Source: an uncultured Prevotellaceae bacterium | GTDB lineage: Bacteria > Bacteroidota > Bacteroidia > Bacteroidales > Muribaculaceae | Reading direction: 5' to 3' | Assembly: GCA_900318205.1 (NCBI GenBank) | Contig: ONJS01000007.1 | Location: 124,001-188,000, forward strand | Length of the DNA stretch: 64,000 bases | In this document: positions 1 through 7,706 of the stretch, in pieces | Numbering within the stretch: position 1 is the stretch's first letter | Layout of the letters: each line of letters opens with the position of its first letter | Translations under genes and position numbers: made by a program | Notes under the pieces: generated by a model | Databases searched by the model: none | What the model was told of the DNA's origin: nothing | The model's input: only the letters and a program-made list of their open reading frames with translations

Positions 1-707
1 GGGTAATTCTTGGAAATCGAGCCATTGTAGTCGAAGTACTTGCCATGGCAGTCAAATGAGATGGAATAGGTCAAATCCTTGACGCAGACATCGCAGAACA
101 GATTGTTCACGGTATAGCCTTCGTAGGTGACTTCTTTACCGCCGGATTTGAAGATGGGTGTGATGTTGGTGCCTCTACAGCTATAGATGCCAGTAGCTGG
201 GTCAAAGGTGACTTGAACGTCAAGCCTGAAGTTCCTCTCGTAAATGTCATCACCGCTGCCAAATACCGCCTTGCCCACGCCTATTGAACCTGTCCCTTTA
301 TAGAGGTTGAAATGAAAATCAAAGAAGGTGGAATCCTCCTCGCTCTCGATGACGCTATAGGCATCCACTATTTTAGGCGTATCAGTTTTCGGAATGAGGA
401 TCTTTTTGACGATGGTCTTACTGATGGTCTTTCCCGGCTCTTTAGCCGTAGCGGCCATCGTCTCGTAATAGTCCACGAAATCACGTCCGAAACTGGTGGG
501 ATTGGCGGTCTCTTCCATGTCATCTTCAAAGTAAAGCTTTACTTCGCCATCACCTACGGCCTTTACGGTCACTACATCATCAAGAACTTGGTCGATGATT
601 TCGGGTGCCTTGGTTGCGCTGGGCTCGTCATCACCACTACACGAGGCCAGGAGTGCGCCAGCACAAAGCATGGCAATAATTATTGGAATATTAAACAGGT
701 ATTTCAT
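1..707 (-). CDS. Putative lipoprotein, 3' end cut by window edge
   Basis: Exported lipoprotein of unknown function; the reading frame stays open to base 1, giving about 235 residues. The start codon at 705-707 opens a signal peptide with a lipobox (LLASC, Cys23) followed by an acidic stretch (SGDDEPS); in Bacteroidetes such acidic residues after the Cys often go with surface exposure. The last visible part (YSISFDCHGKYF) matches the C-terminus of the gene just upstream (YSIKFDCHGGHF at 888-1571), so the two are tandem paralogues and only a few residues are probably missing. I recognise no named domain. Seen directly: lipobox and paralogy. Inferred: surface location. Confidence 0.8.
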   Translation of the reverse strand, partial: MKYLFNIPIIIAMLCAGALLASCSGDDEPSATKAPEIIDQVLDDVVTVKAVGDGEVKLYFEDDMEETANPTSFGRDFVDYYETMAATAKEPGKTISKTIVKKILIPKTDTPKIVDAYSVIESEEDSTFFDFHFNLYKGTGSIGVGKAVFGSGDDIYERNFRLDVQVTFDPATGIYSCRGTNITPIFKSGGKEVTYEGYTVNNLFCDVCVKDLTYSISFDCHGKYFDYNGSISKNY

Positions 708-820
708 AATCAGTTGGATTTTAAATAATGGAGGGTTAAACTTTTTATATTCCTTTGACTGCCGATTGTTAAAATGGTTTAACGTCATTGGCGTATTTTG
801 CTCATTTTGTGGACCTTATG

Positions 821-856
821 TGAAGAATGGCGCACCCTTTGGCACGCCATTCTTCA
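821..856 (-). terminator. Hairpin after the second lipoprotein gene
   Basis: A 12-bp perfect inverted repeat (821-832 with 845-856, arms TGAAGAATGGCG and CGCCATTCTTCA) lies 31 bp past the stop codon of the lipoprotein gene at 888. There is no clear U-run on the minus strand, so it may be a weak terminator or an mRNA 3'-end stabiliser between the two paralogues. Confidence 0.5.
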
Positions 857-887
857 TGATTCTTTCAATTAAATATTGCTGAAACGC

Positions 888-1571
888 TTATTTCAGTTTG
901 CCGCTCTCTTCAAAATGGCCGCCATGGCAGTCAAATTTGATGGAGTAGGTCTTGTCGGTGGGATTGACCGTGCTGGTCAGGTTGTTCACCAGGTAGGAAT
1001 CACCAGGCATGGGCATCCAGGTGGTGCCACGCAGCATTTCGGCTACGATGCCGTTACCAGCATAGGTATAAGTCTTGCCGTCGACGGTCACAGGGGCTTT
1101 AAAGCGGAGGGTCATAGCGGGAGAAGTGGCCTCACCGATGCGGAACACGATGTTGTATATGTTGATCATGCTTGAGTCCTGATTCAGATCGATGTCAAAC
1201 TTGAAGTGGGTATCGTTCTCGTTCTCATAGGCACTCTCGGCTGAGAATTGAACAAGTTTTTCATTCTTTGGTATGGTGATCTGAAGAGTTCTAATCTCGC
1301 TAATCCTTTGGTTGGCTTCTTGAGCGGTAGCTGTAAAGGTGGCTGTGTAATCCTGGTGGGTTCGTTGCAGAATTGTGGGGTTAGTAGTGCTTTTTCCGTC
1401 AAGATAGAGTAAAACCTCGCCCTGTCCCTTGGCAGTGACAACCACTTGACTTTCCTGTATTTCAAAGGTTATTTCAGGAGTAGCGGTTTGTACGGGCTCA
1501 TCTTTGCCGCAAGCAGTAAGTACCAGTCCTAACAGGCTGGCAATAAATAACATAGAAAAAATTTTCTTCAT
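888..1571 (-). CDS. Putative lipoprotein, paralogue of the adjacent gene
   Basis: Exported lipoprotein of 227 residues and unknown function. The N-terminus (MKKIFSMLFIASLLGLVLTAC) is a type II signal peptide with Cys21 in the lipobox, followed by GKDEP. The body is predicted to be beta-rich, with a C-terminal YSIKFDCHGGHF block shared with the partial gene at 1-707. A good promoter lies about 45 bp upstream. No catalytic motif is visible. Tandem duplicated lipoproteins of this size are often surface antigens or carbohydrate-binding accessories in Bacteroidales, but nothing here proves that. Confidence 0.8.
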   Translation of the reverse strand: MKKIFSMLFIASLLGLVLTACGKDEPVQTATPEITFEIQESQVVVTAKGQGEVLLYLDGKSTTNPTILQRTHQDYTATFTATAQEANQRISEIRTLQITIPKNEKLVQFSAESAYENENDTHFKFDIDLNQDSSMINIYNIVFRIGEATSPAMTLRFKAPVTVDGKTYTYAGNGIVAEMLRGTTWMPMPGDSYLVNNLTSTVNPTDKTYSIKFDCHGGHFEESGKLK

Positions 1572-1617
1572 TGTTTAAATTGTTGATTGATGTTAGTTTG
1601 TTGTTTTTTTGATGGCA

Positions 1618-1649
1618 CAAAGTTACTACTTTTGTCAATAACCGACAAA
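1618..1649 (-). promoter_or_regulatory. Bacteroidetes-type promoter for the lipoprotein gene
   Basis: On the minus strand TTTG (1646-1649), 20 bp, then TAACTTTG (1618-1625). This fits the -33/-7 consensus of the Bacteroidetes primary sigma factor (TTTG-N19-21-TAnnTTTG). The expected start of transcription is about 40 bp before the lipoprotein ATG at 1571. Confidence 0.65.
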
Positions 1650-1772
1650 TTTTCCCCGTTGATGACTTGCAAAAATAGATGAATGCCCCATTTCTCACGA
1701 TTAACATGAGGCAATAAACGATGATGGCAATTTCGTTCAGGACAAGGTCTAAAACTCGGTGTCCTGGGCGTG

Positions 1773-4016
1773 TTAATCGAGGTTGATGCGCAGGGTGGCT
1801 CCCAGGCTGCACCCGTGGCCACGCTGCAGGAAGAAGTGCTGGATGGACACGAAGTTGAAGGTCTTGTACTTGGTATCAGTCAGGTTGCGGCCCCACAGCT
1901 GCAGGCTGTAGTGCTTTTGCTGCCAGGTGATGGAGGCTCCCAGCAGGGCATAGAACGGCTGGCGCATCGTGTTGCCCTCGTCCCAATAGATGTCGCCCAC
2001 GGCACGCAAGTTGGCGGCTGCGGTCAGCAACTTGTTGGCATCGCCACCGATTTTGAAAGATTGGCTGACCTCGGCAAACAGGGTGTGCATCGGGGCATAG
2101 GGAACGCGCTTGCCGCTGTGGTCGGCCTTGCCGTCGTTATAGTCCTTGAAGGTGGCGTGGGTGAAACCGTAGCTCACGTTGAAACGGGTGAGTTCGGTGG
2201 GCGTTACTGCCATAGCGAACTCGGCGCCCCAACTGTGGGTCTTGCCGGCATTGGTCATCATGCGGCCTGTGGTGGTGCCCGGCGGGAAGATGGTCAACTG
2301 GCGGTCGCGGCAGTCCATAAAGAAGACGCCTAAATCGCTCTGCACGCGTGCACCCCAACACTCGAAGTGCCCGCCCAGTTCGTAGTTCCAAGCCTTTTCG
2401 GGCTTGTAGCCTACCATCTTGTCCACGTCATACTGCATGCCGATGCCCATCATCTTCATCAGTCGTTGCTGCAGCACATCGCTGAACATCTGGGTGTTGA
2501 AGCCGCCCGCCTTGCTGCCGCGCGAGGCTGCGAGATAGACGGTGTGGTTCTTGCCCACCCAAGGATGCCAGGTGAGGCTCACGTGGGGCAGCACGTCAAA
2601 GAAGTCCTTGTTGAGGGTCCCCTTGTCGTCAATGTCGATATTCTCGTGGGCAAACACTTCGCCCGTCGCCCCGAAGAGGATGCTATAGCCCGTGTGCGTC
2701 TCGCTGTGGTAGTTGAGGCGTGCATGCTCATAGTCCAGCCTGACACCTGCCTGCAGAGTCCACTGTCCCCAGGTGTAGCTTGACTCGTGATATAAGGCTG
2801 CACCCCAGTTGGGACTGGTGAAATTGCTTCCCAGCAAGAAGGAACGGGTGTCCCATGTGATGGGATATTCGGGCAACGCATCGTTGGCATGCTTCTCGAT
2901 AAGTTGGCTGATGCCGTAGTCGTAGAACGTGACGGGCGCGTTCATCTTGTAGCGGCGATAGAAACCGCTGGCACCTGTGAGCCAGTTATAGCCCTCGGGC
3001 TTCTCATGGCTACGGGCGATGAAATCCTGGGTCACGGCGTGTTCGCTGCGTGCCTGGGTCAGCGTGAAGTAGTCATGAGGGGTGAAATCCTGGTCCAGGG
3101 TCATGTTGTCGTCCAGATACTGGTAGCTGGTGATGCTCGACAGGATGAAACGGTCCAGCGACTTGCGGATGGTCAGGCCGTCGGTCACCGACGTGCGGCG
3201 GTAGAAACACGTGTCGTTATAGGCGATCTTGCCGGTCTCGGTCCACTCATAGGGGTAACCGCCCTGGCGGCTGACCGATGCAGATGCCACGTTAGAGACA
3301 TACCAGCCATCCTGATTGCGCCACTCGACCTTCATGCGGGCACTGAACTGGCGCTCCCAGTCACAGCGGCGGCCGTTGTACTGGTTGGTGAACTCGCCCT
3401 GGGTACTGTTGTATTGTGCCGACAGCGAGAGTCCTAGGTTTTCCTTGAGCAGGCGGTAATGGCTTGCCCCGACGCGCCACGTGCCGTGGTTGGCTCCCTC
3501 GACAAGGGCGCGTGTGCCCTGGTAGTTGAGTGGCGATAGGGTATAGATGTTCATCACGCCGCCCAAGGTATTGCGCCCGTACAGCGTGTTTTGTGGACCT
3601 CGCAGGGCTTCAAAGCGGGTGATGTCCATCAGGTCAAAGTCATAGTTCTCCTTGGTCATCACCGGCACGTTGTCGATAGTCAGGCCCACTGCGGGCTGGT
3701 CGATGCGTGTGCCGATGCCGCGCACATAGATCGTCGAGGTCATGCGGCTTCCATAATCGGGAATGAACAGGTTGGGCACCAGGTCAGAAGCCGTCTTGAC
3801 CGACAGCACCTGGTTGCGTTCTGCCTCCTGGCGGCCGATGACGGTCAGCGCCGTCGCCTGTGTACGCAGGTCGCTGCTCTGCTTGATGGCTGTCACCGTC
3901 ACCTCTTCCAAGGACAGGGTGTCGCCGTGCGATATGTTTACTCCTGCTGTCTCACTGTTGGCCATCGCGGCCACAGCCCACAGGCAGGCAGTGATAATCC
4001 ATAACAATTTTTTCAT
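1773..4016 (-). CDS. TonB-dependent outer membrane receptor
   Basis: Outer membrane TonB-dependent receptor of about 747 residues, which would import an unidentified ligand such as an iron complex, a cofactor or a small glycan. The start chosen at 4016 gives a clean signal peptide (MKKLLWIITACLWAVAAMA); the frame is open 12 codons further upstream, but that would put a hydrophilic stretch before the signal peptide and run through the promoter. The plug domain follows at roughly residues 35-160 (LEEVTVTAIKQ as TonB-box region, then YVRGIGTR and ALRGPQNTLYGRNTLGG), then a beta-barrel to the end, with LQLWGRNLTDTKY near the C-terminus. It lacks the N-terminal carboxypeptidase-like domain of SusC proteins and has no SusD neighbour, so it is a classical receptor and not a glycan SusCD pair. 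Substrate unknown. Confidence 0.92.
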   Translation of the reverse strand: MKKLLWIITACLWAVAAMANSETAGVNISHGDTLSLEEVTVTAIKQSSDLRTQATALTVIGRQEAERNQVLSVKTASDLVPNLFIPDYGSRMTSTIYVRGIGTRIDQPAVGLTIDNVPVMTKENYDFDLMDITRFEALRGPQNTLYGRNTLGGVMNIYTLSPLNYQGTRALVEGANHGTWRVGASHYRLLKENLGLSLSAQYNSTQGEFTNQYNGRRCDWERQFSARMKVEWRNQDGWYVSNVASASVSRQGGYPYEWTETGKIAYNDTCFYRRTSVTDGLTIRKSLDRFILSSITSYQYLDDNMTLDQDFTPHDYFTLTQARSEHAVTQDFIARSHEKPEGYNWLTGASGFYRRYKMNAPVTFYDYGISQLIEKHANDALPEYPITWDTRSFLLGSNFTSPNWGAALYHESSYTWGQWTLQAGVRLDYEHARLNYHSETHTGYSILFGATGEVFAHENIDIDDKGTLNKDFFDVLPHVSLTWHPWVGKNHTVYLAASRGSKAGGFNTQMFSDVLQQRLMKMMGIGMQYDVDKMVGYKPEKAWNYELGGHFECWGARVQSDLGVFFMDCRDRQLTIFPPGTTTGRMMTNAGKTHSWGAEFAMAVTPTELTRFNVSYGFTHATFKDYNDGKADHSGKRVPYAPMHTLFAEVSQSFKIGGDANKLLTAAANLRAVGDIYWDEGNTMRQPFYALLGASITWQQKHYSLQLWGRNLTDTKYKTFNFVSIQHFFLQRGHGCSLGATLRINLD

Positions 4017-4021
4017 GGCTG

Positions 4022-4053
4022 CAAAGGTACTGCAAGTTGAGTGAAATGCCAAA
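4022..4053 (-). promoter_or_regulatory. Promoter placing the receptor mRNA start almost at its ATG
   Basis: On the minus strand TTTG (4050-4053), 20 bp, TACCTTTG (4022-4029), an excellent Bacteroidetes promoter. Its -7 box ends only 5 bp before the ATG at 4014-4016, so the transcript would be leaderless or nearly so if this start codon and promoter are right. Confidence 0.65.
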
Positions 4054-4177
4054 TCTGTCCCGTCATTTACGGGATATCAGGGGGCGGTTAATCCCGTTAT
4101 TGCACGCAAAATGCTCTCGTCTTGAATGATATAACAGAAAAAAAGTATTTTTAGGATTTTTTCAAGATATTTTCTAT

Positions 4178-4185
4178 TATCTTTG
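4178..4185 (+). promoter_or_regulatory. Putative -7 promoter element
   Basis: TATCTTTG matches the -7 box TAnnTTTG, about 65 bp before the ATG at 4250. The upstream region is T-rich but has no clean TTTG -33 box at the expected distance. Confidence 0.4.
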
Positions 4186-4249
4186 CACGGATTTTTAATT
4201 TCTAAATTTATTTGCTTCTGCAGCTTAAAAACTTATACTTTGTACCGCG

Positions 4250-5284
4250 ATGAATAAAAAGAACCTTTTAGTGAGTGTATTTAGTCTGTTCCTGATGGCC
4301 ATGTGCTGGTTCCCGATGGCCGCTCAAAATTCCGCTGAGCGTGGCGACGTGAACAGTGATGGCGCAGTTAGTATCCAGGATGTTTCAGTATTGATCAGCT
4401 ATCTGTTGAACGGCGATGAAACGACTGTCAATCGCAGTGCTGCCGACGTCAACATGGATGGCGCGGTAACCATCAAGGATGTGACCGAATTGATCAGTTA
4501 CCTGTTGAATGGTGAGATGACTCCTCCCTATGAGCCCGAGTACATGACGGTTACCGTGGGCTCCGGCACCAGTGCAGTGACTTTCAGGATGCTGCTCGTG
4601 CAGGGTGGCACCTTCATGATGGGTGCCCGTGAAGGCGATCCCTATGTGAGACCGTGGGAAAGCCCGGTTCATCAGGTGACGCTCTCGGACTACTATATTG
4701 CCGAGTTTGAGGTGACGCAGGCCTTGTGGAGGGCTGTGATGGGTACCAGTTCCTACAACAACCCGAGCTGGTTCTGCTCCACCAATGGTTATGAAAATAA
4801 CTATCAGCGTCCTGCCGAGAATATGATCTATAGCCAGGTCACTTCGTTCATCACCAAGCTTAACCAGAAGACGGGTATGACATTCCGCCTGCCCACCGAG
4901 GCTGAGTGGGAATTTGCCGCCCGTGGCGGTAACTGGAGCAAGGGCTACCTGTATATCGGTGGTGATGATGTCTATGAGGTGGCATGGCAGTCGGACAATT
5001 CCGATGATACCACCTATCCTGTAGGGACCAAGGCTCCCAATGAGTTGGGCCTTTATGACATGGGTGGTAATGTCGAGGAATGGTGCTCTGACTGGTATGG
5101 CCTCTATAATGAGGGCGCTCAGGTGAATCCTACTGGTGTGTCGTCCAGTAGCACCAGCTCTCGCGTCATGCGTGGTGGCAGTTGGGATCAGTCCTACAGG
5201 ATGTGCCGTCCCACTTCGCGCCATGATGCTAATGTTGCTTTCAAGAGTGCTCATTCGGGCATGCGCCTCGCCATGTCTAAATAA
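4250..5284 (+). CDS. Secreted dockerin + SUMF1/FGE-like domain protein
   Basis: Secreted protein of 344 residues. A signal peptide (to about residue 25, ..FPMAAQ) is followed by a dockerin type I pair at about 30-88, with two calcium-loop motifs (GDVNSDGAVSIQD and ADVNMDGAVTIKD), then an FGE-sulfatase (SUMF1) domain from about 97 to the end (GGTFMMGA, FRLPTEAEWEFAARGG, GLYDMGGNVEEWCSDWY, RVMRGGSW, SGMRLA). True formylglycine-generating enzymes have two active-site Cys soon after the GGSW block; here the region reads GGSWDQSYRMC, so the first Cys is replaced and only one remains. Catalysis as an FGE is therefore unlikely; a binding role or another chemistry fits better. The same dockerin type occurs in the LRR proteins at 13.5-20.3 kb. 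Confidence 0.88.
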   Translation: MNKKNLLVSVFSLFLMAMCWFPMAAQNSAERGDVNSDGAVSIQDVSVLISYLLNGDETTVNRSAADVNMDGAVTIKDVTELISYLLNGEMTPPYEPEYMTVTVGSGTSAVTFRMLLVQGGTFMMGAREGDPYVRPWESPVHQVTLSDYYIAEFEVTQALWRAVMGTSSYNNPSWFCSTNGYENNYQRPAENMIYSQVTSFITKLNQKTGMTFRLPTEAEWEFAARGGNWSKGYLYIGGDDVYEVAWQSDNSDDTTYPVGTKAPNELGLYDMGGNVEEWCSDWYGLYNEGAQVNPTGVSSSSTSSRVMRGGSWDQSYRMCRPTSRHDANVAFKSAHSGMRLAMSK

Positions 5285-5372
5285 GGCTTTAGCTTTTAGG
5301 CGTTAGACTTTAGACTTTAGACGTTAGATATTAGACGTTAGATATTAGGCGTTAGATATTAGGCTTTAGATA
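5284..5372. repeat. Heptamer tandem array NNNTTAG
   Basis: About twelve 7-bp units ending in TTAG (GCTTTAG, CTTTTAG, GCGTTAG, ACTTTAG, ATATTAG and similar) start directly at the stop codon of the dockerin-SUMF1 gene. The unit varies but the 7-bp period is kept. It is one of several related arrays in this window. Confidence 0.8.
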
Positions 5373-5379
5373 TTATTAG

Positions 5380-5426
5380 ATGTTGGCCTCTGCACTGCAC
5401 CGTGCGGAGGCCAACATTGGTTTTTT
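5380..5426. terminator. Terminator between convergent genes
   Basis: A 16-bp stem (5380-5395 with 5402-5417, one G-U pair, arms around TTGGCCTC and GAGGCCAA) followed by TGGTTTTTT on the plus strand. It sits between the convergent dockerin-SUMF1 and BadF-type genes and could serve both. Confidence 0.75.
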
Positions 5427-5448
5427 AGCAACTTGGCGTGCTGAGCGT

Positions 5449-6309
5449 TTAGGCGGTCTGGTCGCTGTGGTAGGCGACGAGGCCTGGCATGGAGCTGAGG
5501 ACAATCTTGCGCACCGTGGCACCGAAGTCGTTGGCGACCTCGAGAAGAATCTCGCTGTAGGTCGTTGCGATGGAGCCGACGAAGTTGACGGGATAGCTCT
5601 TGTAGTCATACTGGCTCACGTTGCGCTCAAAGAAACGCCTGAATTCCCGTGCAATCAGCTCGTGGACGTAGGGGTTGTCCAAATGTTCGCTCAGGAAGAA
5701 GGAGTAGGCGCGCAGGTTGCGTGTCGCAGCGGGGTTGTTGAGCACGGCATCGAGCACCTCGGCACGCGTCACCTTGTATTTGTCAAAGAAGGCATCGGTC
5801 AACTCTTGGGGCGCAAGACCCTTGAGCGCGTCACCCAGGAACACGCGGCCCAGAGCGGCGCCGCTGCCCTCGTCACCCAGGATGAAGCCCAACGCAGGGA
5901 CGTTCTTGACGATATCGTTGCCGTCATACAGGCACGAGTTGCTGCCCGTGCCCAGGATGCATGCCAGTCCCGGTTCTCGCACCAGCAGGCCGCGGGCGGC
6001 ACCCAGCAGGTCGCTGTTCACCGTCACCGGCGTCTTGAACTGTGCCACCAGCGAGCCCTCGATGATCTTGTTCTTCTCGGGACCCGAACATCCCGCTCCG
6101 TAGAAATAGATTTGTTTCCAACGGCGCTTGAAGAACTCGGGAGGCAGCTCCAGGCGGATGCTGTGGCTGATTTCGCGGCGCGTCATGAAAAACGGGTTCA
6201 GACCCGACGTATAGGCGTGCTCCAGCACTTGACCGTCGGCGACTAACGACCATTCCGTGCGCGTGGTGCTGCTCTCAGCGATGAGTGTGACGTCTTGACC
6301 TTTAATCAT
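5449..6309 (-). CDS. BadF/BadG-type sugar kinase-like protein
   Basis: Cytoplasmic protein of 286 residues in the BadF/BadG/BcrA/BcrD ATPase family, which includes N-acetylglucosamine and MurNAc kinases. It aligns along its length with the presumed MurNAc kinase at 52566 (shared GTGSNSC, LGDEGSGA, NFVGSIA). The N-terminal phosphate-binding motif differs: the usual D-x-G-S-T reads E12-S-S14-T-T, so the Asp that normally contacts the phosphoryl group and metal is Glu and the Gly is Ser. Activity may be reduced, shifted, or simply typical of this subfamily. It stands alone, with a terminator at its 3' side and a possible -7 box (TAATTTTG, minus strand, 6384-6391) about 75 bp before the ATG. Confidence 0.85.
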   Translation of the reverse strand: MIKGQDVTLIAESSTTRTEWSLVADGQVLEHAYTSGLNPFFMTRREISHSIRLELPPEFFKRRWKQIYFYGAGCSGPEKNKIIEGSLVAQFKTPVTVNSDLLGAARGLLVREPGLACILGTGSNSCLYDGNDIVKNVPALGFILGDEGSGAALGRVFLGDALKGLAPQELTDAFFDKYKVTRAEVLDAVLNNPAATRNLRAYSFFLSEHLDNPYVHELIAREFRRFFERNVSQYDYKSYPVNFVGSIATTYSEILLEVANDFGATVRKIVLSSMPGLVAYHSDQTA

Positions 6310-6477
6310 TCTTTATTCAGTTAATGGGTGTATTATTCTGTTAAATTTGCGTTAAATCTGCCTCGCGGCGATTTCTGAGGCTACAAAATTATGCGAAATT
6401 TTACTTATTCTTGGTAGATTTTTCAAAAAATTATCATATTTGAAACAATAATTAACCTATAATTGGTTTTCTTAACT

Positions 6478-6502
6478 AAAATGCGAGCCGTGCTCGCATT
6501 TT
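6478..6502. repeat. Perfect short hairpin
   Basis: AAAATGCGAGC and its exact complement GCTCGCATTTT are separated by 3 bp. The A/T ends on both sides make it terminator-like in both directions. It lies about 170 bp upstream of the BadF-type gene and starts the repeat-rich part of the 6310-6836 gap. Confidence 0.6.
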
Positions 6503-6507
6503 AGTGC

Positions 6508-6731
6508 ATAATGTTTAATGGTTAATGTTTAATGAGGCATCCGCTTTGATGCTCGCTGCGCTCGCAGTTTAGTGTTTAAAGTTTAGAGGGGCGTCCGCAC
6601 CGTACGGCCTCGCCTTGGCGTGGCCGCCCTCCCTCACGCTAAGTCGTTTTGAGGCACGCAAGGGGCTCGCATCAATGCGGATGCTTCATTATCCATTAAA
6701 CATTATCCTTTATCCTGCGAGCGCAGCGAGC
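6508..6731. repeat. Composite nested palindromic intergenic element
   Basis: Fills most of the gap between the BadF-type gene and hsp20. Outer arms GCTCGCTGCGCTCGCAG (6551-6567) and its exact complement (6715-6731) enclose heptamer-like stretches (GTTTAGT, GTTTAAA on the left; ATTAAAC-type on the right) and inner GTCCGCA / TGCGGAT arms. At its centre is a smaller imperfect palindrome (6606-6627, GGCCTCGCC..GGCGTGGCC) that recurs at 53429-53451. It encodes no plausible protein. Confidence 0.75.
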
Positions 6732-6743
6732 ACAAACAAAGAA

Positions 6744-6774
6744 AACACCCGCGGCTGGGGGAGCTGCGGGTGTT
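6744..6774 (-). terminator. Terminator of hsp20
   Basis: A 13-bp stem (AACACCCGCGGCT with AGCTGCGGGTGTT, one wobble pair) and a 5-base G-rich loop, with an A-rich plus strand at 6732-6745 that becomes the U-rich tail on the minus strand. It lies 62 bp after the hsp20 stop codon. Confidence 0.8.
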
Positions 6775-6836
6775 GACATTTACTCTTGCGTATGAAAAAT
6801 ATACTAACTCTTACTTTTTGTTGTGCCTGTGTTCTG

Positions 6837-7289
6837 TTAGGCGATCTCGATGGTGCGGTCCATCTTCTTCTCGGGCTCGGGAGCGAGCTTGGGCAGGTTG
6901 ATGGTCAGGATACCGTCCTCGACCTTGGCGCTGATGGCCTCTTTGTTGACTTCGTCGGGCAGTGTGTAGGCCTGCTCATAGCTGGCGTAGGAGAATTCGC
7001 GGCGCAGGTAGTGGTGTTTCTTCTCGCCCTCGGCGTTGCACTGGTCCTCTTGCTGGCTCTTGTTCTCGATCTTGACAACCAGGTTGCCCTCGTTGTTGAT
7101 GTTGACCGAGCAGAATTCCTTCTTGAGGCCCGGAGCGGCGATCTCCATCGTGAATGCCTCATCACTCTCCTTGACGTTGACGGCTGGAGCGGTGGTCACA
7201 TGGCGCGGTGCCCAGTCCATGTCAAACAAGTCATTGAATGCAGTGTCTAACCAATTGTTGCGGTTGTTGCGAATTACAGGAAAATACAT
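6837..7289 (-). CDS. Small heat-shock protein, Hsp20 family
   Basis: ATP-independent holdase chaperone of about 150 residues. The alpha-crystallin domain covers roughly residues 36-140 (PAVNVKESDEAFTMEIAAPG, then VEDGILTINLPK near the end). An unusually good Shine-Dalgarno sequence (AGGAGG) lies 8 nt before the ATG at 7287-7289 but only 2 nt before the ATG at 7293-7295, so I chose the downstream start (MYFPVIRNNR). The gene is monocistronic, with its own terminator. I found no CIRCE operator upstream. Confidence 0.93.
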   Translation of the reverse strand: MYFPVIRNNRNNWLDTAFNDLFDMDWAPRHVTTAPAVNVKESDEAFTMEIAAPGLKKEFCSVNINNEGNLVVKIENKSQQEDQCNAEGEKKHHYLRREFSYASYEQAYTLPDEVNKEAISAKVEDGILTINLPKLAPEPEKKMDRTIEIA

Positions 7290-7452
7290 AGTCATTACCT
7301 CCTAATTTTTTGTTTTTATTTTATCTTTAAATGTTTGTTTTTATCACTTTTGCTCTCGGGGGTTGCGCCCCGTTTGCACTCCCAGATAAAGCAAAACCGA
7401 TGCCAACCACCTATTCGGGACAAATGTGTCAGGTCCTCGCCTTTTTGTCTAT

Positions 7453-7479
7453 AAAAAAACTGACAAAATGGCAGTTTTT
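7453..7479. terminator. Hairpin with A/T-run flanks
   Basis: AAAAACTG and CAGTTTTT, 9 bp apart, between the composite repeat and hsp20. Flanking A and T runs make it a possible bidirectional terminator isolating hsp20 from the amidase transcript arriving from the right. Confidence 0.5.
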
Positions 7480-7500
7480 CTCCAAAAACAATAGGTGAGT

Positions 7501-7704
7501 GCTCGCTTTGCTCGCAGTTTAGAGTTTAGTGTTTAATGTTTAGTGAAGCATCCGCGCTCAGGATAGCACGCAAAGCCGCTAAGCCACTAAGTTGATTGCT
7601 CGCAAGAGGCTCGCAAAAGTTTTTTATTTCTTGCGAGCTCTTGCGAGCAATCTTTAATAGCTTAGCGACTTAGCGGCTTAGCGTGAGGTCAGGAATGCGG
7701 ATGC
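7501..7704. repeat. Composite palindrome abutting the amidase stop codon
   Basis: Begins with GCTCGCTTTGCTCGCAG (7501-7517) and GTTTAGA-type heptamers, then a long hairpin from GCATCCGC (7548-7555) to GCGGATGC (7697-7704). Inside are nested arms CACGCAAAGCCGCTAAG / CTTAGCGGCTTAGCGTG and GATTGCTCGCAAGAG / CTCTTGCGAGCAATC. A near copy lies at 16153-16351. It ends 2 bp from the stop codon of the amidase gene at 7707. The rest of the 7290-7706 gap is AT-rich hsp20 upstream DNA and the hairpin at 7453. Confidence 0.8.
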
Positions 7705-7706
7705 CC

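Noticed and set aside
1773-4016. SusC-type glycan importer
   Set aside because: No N-terminal carboxypeptidase-like domain and no SusD partner gene beside it.
7290-7500. CIRCE heat-shock operator ahead of hsp20
   Set aside because: Only a single GCACTC half-site is seen; the inverted partner at 9-bp spacing is missing.
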